NCBI GenBank assembly: GCA_030622805.1 | Contig: JAUXFR010000041.1 | Span: 1-8,581, forward strand | Direction of reading: 5' to 3' | DNA length: 8,581 bases | Source: Anaerolineae bacterium | GTDB taxonomy: Bacteria; Chloroflexota; Anaerolineae; Anaerolineales; UBA4823 | In this document: piece by piece, positions 4,985-8,581 of the stretch | Position numbering within the stretch: position 1 is the stretch's first letter | Layout: the number at the start of each line of letters is the position of its first letter | Program-made: the position numbers and the translations under genes | The notes under the pieces: generated by a model | The model's database searches: none | Told to the model about the DNA's origin: nothing | The model's input: only the letters and a program-made list of their open reading frames with translations

Positions 4985-7125
4985 AAGCAAATAACTCCAC
5001 ACAAAATCGACTTACACGCCGGCGGATCATAGCATTTGCTGTGATTCTCGTCCTGGCATTCGCCATCTTTCTTGGGCGTTTGTTTTTTATGCAGATACTC
5101 CAACCAGATGAATGGGTTGTCCAGGCGCAGGATAACAACACCCAGGCATTCAACCTGCCCGCTTTACGTGGGATCATCTATGACCGGAATGACACGATCT
5201 TGTCGCGCAACGTTGCTTCTTACAATATCACCCTCATTGCCGCAGGTCTGCCCGACGACGAGGGCGCTGTACAAGAAATATTCCGGGAACTCTCAGAACT
5301 GATAGACCTCCCGGTTAATCAGGGAGAATTAACACTGGAGGATCCATATGTGCCGTGTATCTCTGATCATGGGATCGCCCAGATTGCGCTGTATGGTGAA
5401 TCAGCAACGCCATATACCGAAGTACAGGTGAAATGTGACGTAAAAGAAGAGATCGCCATGATTGTGCGCGAAAAATCAATGGATTGGCCGGGTATAAGCG
5501 TAGAAATCCAGCCGATTCGTGACTATCCGACCGGCTCTCTGACTGCCTCAATCGTAGGATTTCTGGGTCCCATCCCTGCTTTACAGGAAGAATTTTACCG
5601 GGAACTAGGTTTCCAGGCGAATCGGGACAAGGTCGGGTACGCAGGAATAGAATTGCAGTTCCAGGAACTGCTGGCAGGATTGAACGGTCGTCGGGTTGCT
5701 GAGATTGATGTTGCTGGAAAGATCCTAAAACCTGATATCGAGGAACCCAAACAACCACAAGACGGTCATAGTCTACGACTAACATTGGATACACGGCTGC
5801 AGCAAGCTTCTGAGGAGATCCTGAAAGACGAAATGCAGGACTGGAACGATTATTTTGGCAAAATCGTTTATAACAGCGGGGTGGTCATTGCCATGAATCC
5901 ACAGACAGGGGAAATCCTGTCGATGGTTTCCTACCCAAATTACGAAAACAACAGGATGTCGCGTTTTATCCCTGCGTATTACTACAACCAGCTGGCTAAT
6001 GATCCAACAAAACCACTGCTGAATCATGCTGTTGGCGATGTACTTCCTGCTGGATCGGTCTTCAAGCTCGCAACTGCCGTAGGAGCGCTTAATGAGGGCG
6101 TCGTAACTCCCGATCAAATCATTGATACCCCCCCGAAAATCGAGATTACAGAGAAATACTACGCTAATGATCCAGGCAGAGCTCGTGAATTTGTGGACTG
6201 GAATGAGGCTGGTTTTGGTCAACTGGATTTTGTGCACGGTTTAGCAAACTCGAGCAACGTTTATTTCTATAAACTAGGCGGTGGTTATAAAGATGAGGTT
6301 CCTGACGGCGGTCTCGGAATATGCCGTCTCGGCACCTATGCCGCGGCGTTGGGTTATGGCGATGCTGCAGGTGTTGGGCTGCCCGATGAGGAAGATGGGC
6401 TGATTCCAGACCCTACCTGGAAAAGAATTAACCACGCAGAAAGTTGGTCTTCTGGGGATACTTATATCGCCAGTGTAGGTCAGGGATACGTTCTGGCTAC
6501 CCCGATCCAGGTATTGTTATCCGCCGCGATTATCGCAAATGATGGCAAGTATATGCAGCCCACTTTACTGAGAGACGTACTCGATCCGGATGGAAATGTT
6601 GTTGAATTGTGGGTGGATGAAGAAGGGAACTACTACGATGCACCCGTACCAGGCGCACGCCAGATTTCTCCATTCAAAGAATACCAGAATTGGGATATAA
6701 CCGAAGACCCGGTTATTCAGGAGTTTGGCGAAACCACAATTCGTGGTTGTGAGCCGATCATCGGTCAAACGAAAACCGTAGAACCCTGGGTGCTTGATGA
6801 AGTCCAGGAGGGGATGCGGATGGCTGTGACTATAGGCACTCTCAAGAAACAGTTCGACGGCGCCACGATCTCGGCTGCTGGAAAAACCGGGACGGCGGAA
6901 TACTGCGATCAGTACGCACTGGCTAAGAACCTTTGTATTCCAGGCAACTGGCCAACCCATGCTTGGACAGTGGGCTACGCACCATACGAAAATCCTGAAA
7001 TTGCAGTTTTGGCTTTTGTATACAACGGCGGTGAGGGGTCAAGCGTGGCAGGACCGATTGTCCGCAGGGTTCTTGAAGCTTATTTTGAGCTAAATGCGAT
7101 CGATTCCGCAGCGCAGAACCCGTAA
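4981..7125 (+). CDS. mrdA: Penicillin-binding protein 2, class B peptidoglycan transpeptidase of elongation
   Basis: PBP2 cross-links new glycan strands made by its partner RodA, working outside the membrane. The 714 residues start with a basic segment (RLTRRR, 10-15) and one membrane anchor at about 16-37, then the class B pedestal motif RGIIYDR at 63-69 and RDYPTGS in the dimerisation domain. The transpeptidase domain holds all three active-site motifs: S359-V-F-K362 (acylated Ser359), S424-S-N426 and K635-T-G-T638. It is longer than E. coli PBP2 (about 630), with extra sequence between SxN and KTG around residues 545-615. Six cysteines, all predicted outside the membrane, fall at 126, 152, 448, 590, 642 and 652, the last two flanking a loop just after KTGT. 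The start overlaps the mreD stop; AGAAG 10 bases upstream is a weak ribosome site. FtsI-type PBPs are the main alternative, but the mre/rodA context favours PBP2. Confidence 0.94.
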   Translation: MKANNSTQNRLTRRRIIAFAVILVLAFAIFLGRLFFMQILQPDEWVVQAQDNNTQAFNLPALRGIIYDRNDTILSRNVASYNITLIAAGLPDDEGAVQEIFRELSELIDLPVNQGELTLEDPYVPCISDHGIAQIALYGESATPYTEVQVKCDVKEEIAMIVREKSMDWPGISVEIQPIRDYPTGSLTASIVGFLGPIPALQEEFYRELGFQANRDKVGYAGIELQFQELLAGLNGRRVAEIDVAGKILKPDIEEPKQPQDGHSLRLTLDTRLQQASEEILKDEMQDWNDYFGKIVYNSGVVIAMNPQTGEILSMVSYPNYENNRMSRFIPAYYYNQLANDPTKPLLNHAVGDVLPAGSVFKLATAVGALNEGVVTPDQIIDTPPKIEITEKYYANDPGRAREFVDWNEAGFGQLDFVHGLANSSNVYFYKLGGGYKDEVPDGGLGICRLGTYAAALGYGDAAGVGLPDEEDGLIPDPTWKRINHAESWSSGDTYIASVGQGYVLATPIQVLLSAAIIANDGKYMQPTLLRDVLDPDGNVVELWVDEEGNYYDAPVPGARQISPFKEYQNWDITEDPVIQEFGETTIRGCEPIIGQTKTVEPWVLDEVQEGMRMAVTIGTLKKQFDGATISAAGKTGTAEYCDQYALAKNLCIPGNWPTHAWTVGYAPYENPEIAVLAFVYNGGEGSSVAGPIVRRVLEAYFELNAIDSAAQNP

Positions 7126-7151
7126 GCCGTTGTCCGGTCGTGCCAAAATCA

Positions 7152-7192
7152 GAATAGAAAACACTATTCGAATGCTTATTCAATAATTTTTT
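7152..7192 (+). other. Tandem A/T-rich hairpins and T6 tract in the mrdA-rodA gap
   Basis: GAATAG (7152-7157) pairs with CTATTC (7164-7169) around a 6-base loop. GAAT (7170-7173) then pairs with ATTC (7178-7181) around GCTT, and six T residues (7187-7192) abut the rodA ATG. The stems are weak, so a true terminator is doubtful. The element may damp or pause transcription, or simply give an open A/T-rich leader for a start codon that lacks a Shine-Dalgarno sequence. Confidence 0.3.
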
Positions 7193-8305
7193 ATGCGCGA
7201 ACCATCCTCCACAACCTGGCAACATTTCGACTTCCTTCTGCTCGGAGCAGTTGCACTTTTGGTGATCTTCGGGATCACCATGATCCGCTCTGCTATCGCT
7301 GGTAATATCGAACTGCTTGAATTAAACCTGGTCGGTCGTCAGATCATCTTTGCGATAGGCGGGTTCGTCATCATCATTGTTACGGCCTCGATCGATTACC
7401 ATCTCTGGGCATCATTGAGTCGCACTATGTACATCGGCACAGTTCTGGTATTGGCTGTGCTGTTCATTGTCGGGTCAGCCGTGTTTGGGTCCGCCCGTTG
7501 GTTTGATACGGGGGTGATCCTCATTCAACCCTCAGAGATCGCTAAAATAATTCTCATCATCGTCCTGGCGTATTTCTTTTCCCGCAATATGGGAGATGCC
7601 CTGGATTTAAAAGCCATCGCACGCAGTCTGCTGATGACAATGGGTATCGTGATATGGATCCTGCTGCAGCCCAATCTCAGCACCTCGATTGTGATGCTCG
7701 TGATCTGGTTCGCGCTCCTGTGGGCGAGCGGTTTAAAGTTGAAGCACTTGCTGCTCTTTTTGGGTGTGGGTATTGTGATACCACTGGCAAGTTTTCCATT
7801 CCTGTTCGACTATCAGAAGCAGCGTATTCTGAATTTCATCTTTCCTGACCCGGACGCCACATTCGGGGAGATCTATAATATTCGGCAAGCGCTGATTACG
7901 ATCGGCTCAGGAGGTTGGTTTGGGCAGGGTTATGGTCAGGGCTCTCAGGTGCAGTCGCGCTTTCTGAAGGTGCGCCATACCGACTTCATCTTTTCAGCCA
8001 CGGCGCAGGAATTTGGTTTTGTCGGCACACTCATCGTAATGCTGCTGCTGTTGTTCGTGATCTTCCGCTGTCTGCGCGCGGCTCGTTTAGCCAGAGATAG
8101 TTTTGGTGCGCTGATTGCCTATGGGGTCGCGACTATGATCGCCTTCCAGGCTATCGTCAACATCGGTGTCAATCTCAATTTGCTGCCAGCGACAGGTCTG
8201 ACGCTGCCGTTGGTCAGCTATGGGGGTAGTTCTTTGCTTTCGATCCTGCTCGGAATCGGTCTCGTCGAAAGCGTGATCCTTCGGCAAAAGAGTTTAGAAT
8301 TCTGA
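7193..8305 (+). CDS. rodA: RodA, SEDS-family peptidoglycan glycosyltransferase
   Basis: RodA polymerises lipid II into glycan strands in the membrane, paired with PBP2 in the elongation complex. The 370 residues are very hydrophobic, consistent with the ten membrane helices of the SEDS fold. Recognisable motifs are HFD near the N-terminus (11-13), GSARWF at 99-104, QPSE at 112-115, GQGYGQGSQ in the large outer loop, HTDFIF with the likely catalytic Asp264, and the C-terminal stretch LPATGLTLPL into SYGGSS (ending at 347). The PDxGT motif of many SEDS proteins reads PNLST here (160-164). FtsW and SpoVE share this fold, but the gene follows mrdA in an mre cluster, so RodA is preferred. The ATG at 7193 is forced by an in-frame stop just upstream (TAA at 7184) and lacks a Shine-Dalgarno sequence; the leader is A/T-rich with a T6 tract. 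The gap from mrdA is 67 bp. Confidence 0.93.
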   Translation: MREPSSTTWQHFDFLLLGAVALLVIFGITMIRSAIAGNIELLELNLVGRQIIFAIGGFVIIIVTASIDYHLWASLSRTMYIGTVLVLAVLFIVGSAVFGSARWFDTGVILIQPSEIAKIILIIVLAYFFSRNMGDALDLKAIARSLLMTMGIVIWILLQPNLSTSIVMLVIWFALLWASGLKLKHLLLFLGVGIVIPLASFPFLFDYQKQRILNFIFPDPDATFGEIYNIRQALITIGSGGWFGQGYGQGSQVQSRFLKVRHTDFIFSATAQEFGFVGTLIVMLLLLFVIFRCLRAARLARDSFGALIAYGVATMIAFQAIVNIGVNLNLLPATGLTLPLVSYGGSSLLSILLGIGLVESVILRQKSLEF

Positions 8306-8311
8306 TATATT

Positions 8312-8315
8312 GAGG
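8312..8315 (+). promoter_or_regulatory. Shine-Dalgarno core of gltX
   Basis: GAGG lies 7 bases before the ATG at 8323. That spacing favours 8323 over the in-frame GTG at 8320 (4 bases) and the ATG at 8332 (16 bases). Confidence 0.55.
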
Positions 8316-8322
8316 CGTAGTG

Positions 8323-8581
8323 ATGAATACTATGAAAAAACCCGCCCGGGTCCGTTTTGCACCATCACCAACTGGAAAAACACACCTTGGATCTGCGAGG
8401 ACCGCTTTATATGATTATCTCCTCGCCCGTCAGACAGGAGGCCAGTTCATCTTGCGGATCGAGGACACGGATCAGAAGCGCTACGTTCCCGGCGCTGAAG
8501 ATGAATTGATGAGCAGTCTGCGGTGGCTGGGATTGGACTGGGATGAAGGTCCGGACGTCGGCGGACCGCATGCGCCTTACC
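8323..8581 (+). CDS. gltX: Glutamyl-tRNA synthetase, N-terminal part (runs off right edge)
   Basis: GltX is a class I aminoacyl-tRNA synthetase that charges tRNA(Glu), and in many bacteria also tRNA(Gln) for later amidation. About 86 residues are visible. RFAPSPTG is followed by the HIGH-equivalent THLGS (HLGS where HIGG is usual) and ARTALYDYLLAR, then the family signature LRIEDTDQKR and RWLGLDWDEGP. These are diagnostic for the Rossmann-fold catalytic half of GluRS; a queuosine-type Glu-Q synthetase is a less likely alternative. The KMSKS loop and anticodon domain are beyond the window. I chose ATG 8323 from GAGG 7 bases upstream; GTG 8320 and ATG 8332 are in frame too. It lies 17 bp after rodA and probably shares its transcript, though TGATATATT at 8303-8311 could serve as a weak promoter of its own. 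Confidence 0.93.
   Translation, partial: MNTMKKPARVRFAPSPTGKTHLGSARTALYDYLLARQTGGQFILRIEDTDQKRYVPGAEDELMSSLRWLGLDWDEGPDVGGPHAPY

Noticed and set aside
5315..6237. Two long minus-strand frames (5315-5794 and 5779-6237) opposite mrdA.
   Set aside because: They are shadows of the PBP2 coding sequence: low-complexity composition, no ribosome site and no family resemblance, while the + strand carries a clear gene.
6565..6960. Minus-strand 131-codon frame opposite the end of mrdA.
   Set aside because: It lies wholly across the region encoding the PBP2 KTGT motif and has no start signal or protein features.

Overview
This looks like a piece of a bacterial chromosome carrying housekeeping genes, all on the + strand. 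Overall similarity of the products (a two-subunit KorAB-type oxidoreductase, the mre/PBP2/RodA set followed by gltX, and the form of the GltX N-terminus) suggests Chloroflexota, probably Anaerolineae. That assignment rests on recalled protein style, not on a search, and I hold it at about 0.6. I saw no tRNA, rRNA, CRISPR array, insertion sequence or phage gene.

Layout. Positions 1-2233 hold the end of the alpha (probably gamma-alpha fused) subunit gene and the whole beta subunit gene of a 2-oxoacid:ferredoxin oxidoreductase, joined by a 4-bp ATGA overlap. A 251-bp gap (2234-2484) follows. It holds a long imperfect hairpin, a palindrome, a consensus extended -10 promoter, and a second hairpin with a T-tract that starts right after the -10 box. 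Positions 2485-8305 hold the cell-elongation cluster mreB, mreC, mreD, mrdA (PBP2) and rodA. gltX begins 17 bp after rodA and runs off the right edge.

How the genes work together. KorAB would interconvert a 2-oxoacid (most likely 2-oxoglutarate) and its acyl-CoA with reduced ferredoxin, in central carbon metabolism. MreB filaments, MreC, MreD, the SEDS glycosyltransferase RodA and the class B transpeptidase PBP2 form the Rod complex (elongasome) that inserts side-wall peptidoglycan in rod-shaped or filamentous cells. The order, close spacing and mreD/mrdA stop-start overlap support one operon driven mainly from the promoter at 2413-2421, with gltX a likely passenger.

I found no clearly novel system. 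The points most worth a second look are the terminator-like hairpin whose left arm overlaps the predicted transcription start of the mre operon, three pairs of extracytoplasmic cysteines in PBP2 including one just after the KTGT motif, the relocated TTG start of mreB, and -10-like hexamers 5-6 bases before start codons that lack a Shine-Dalgarno sequence.
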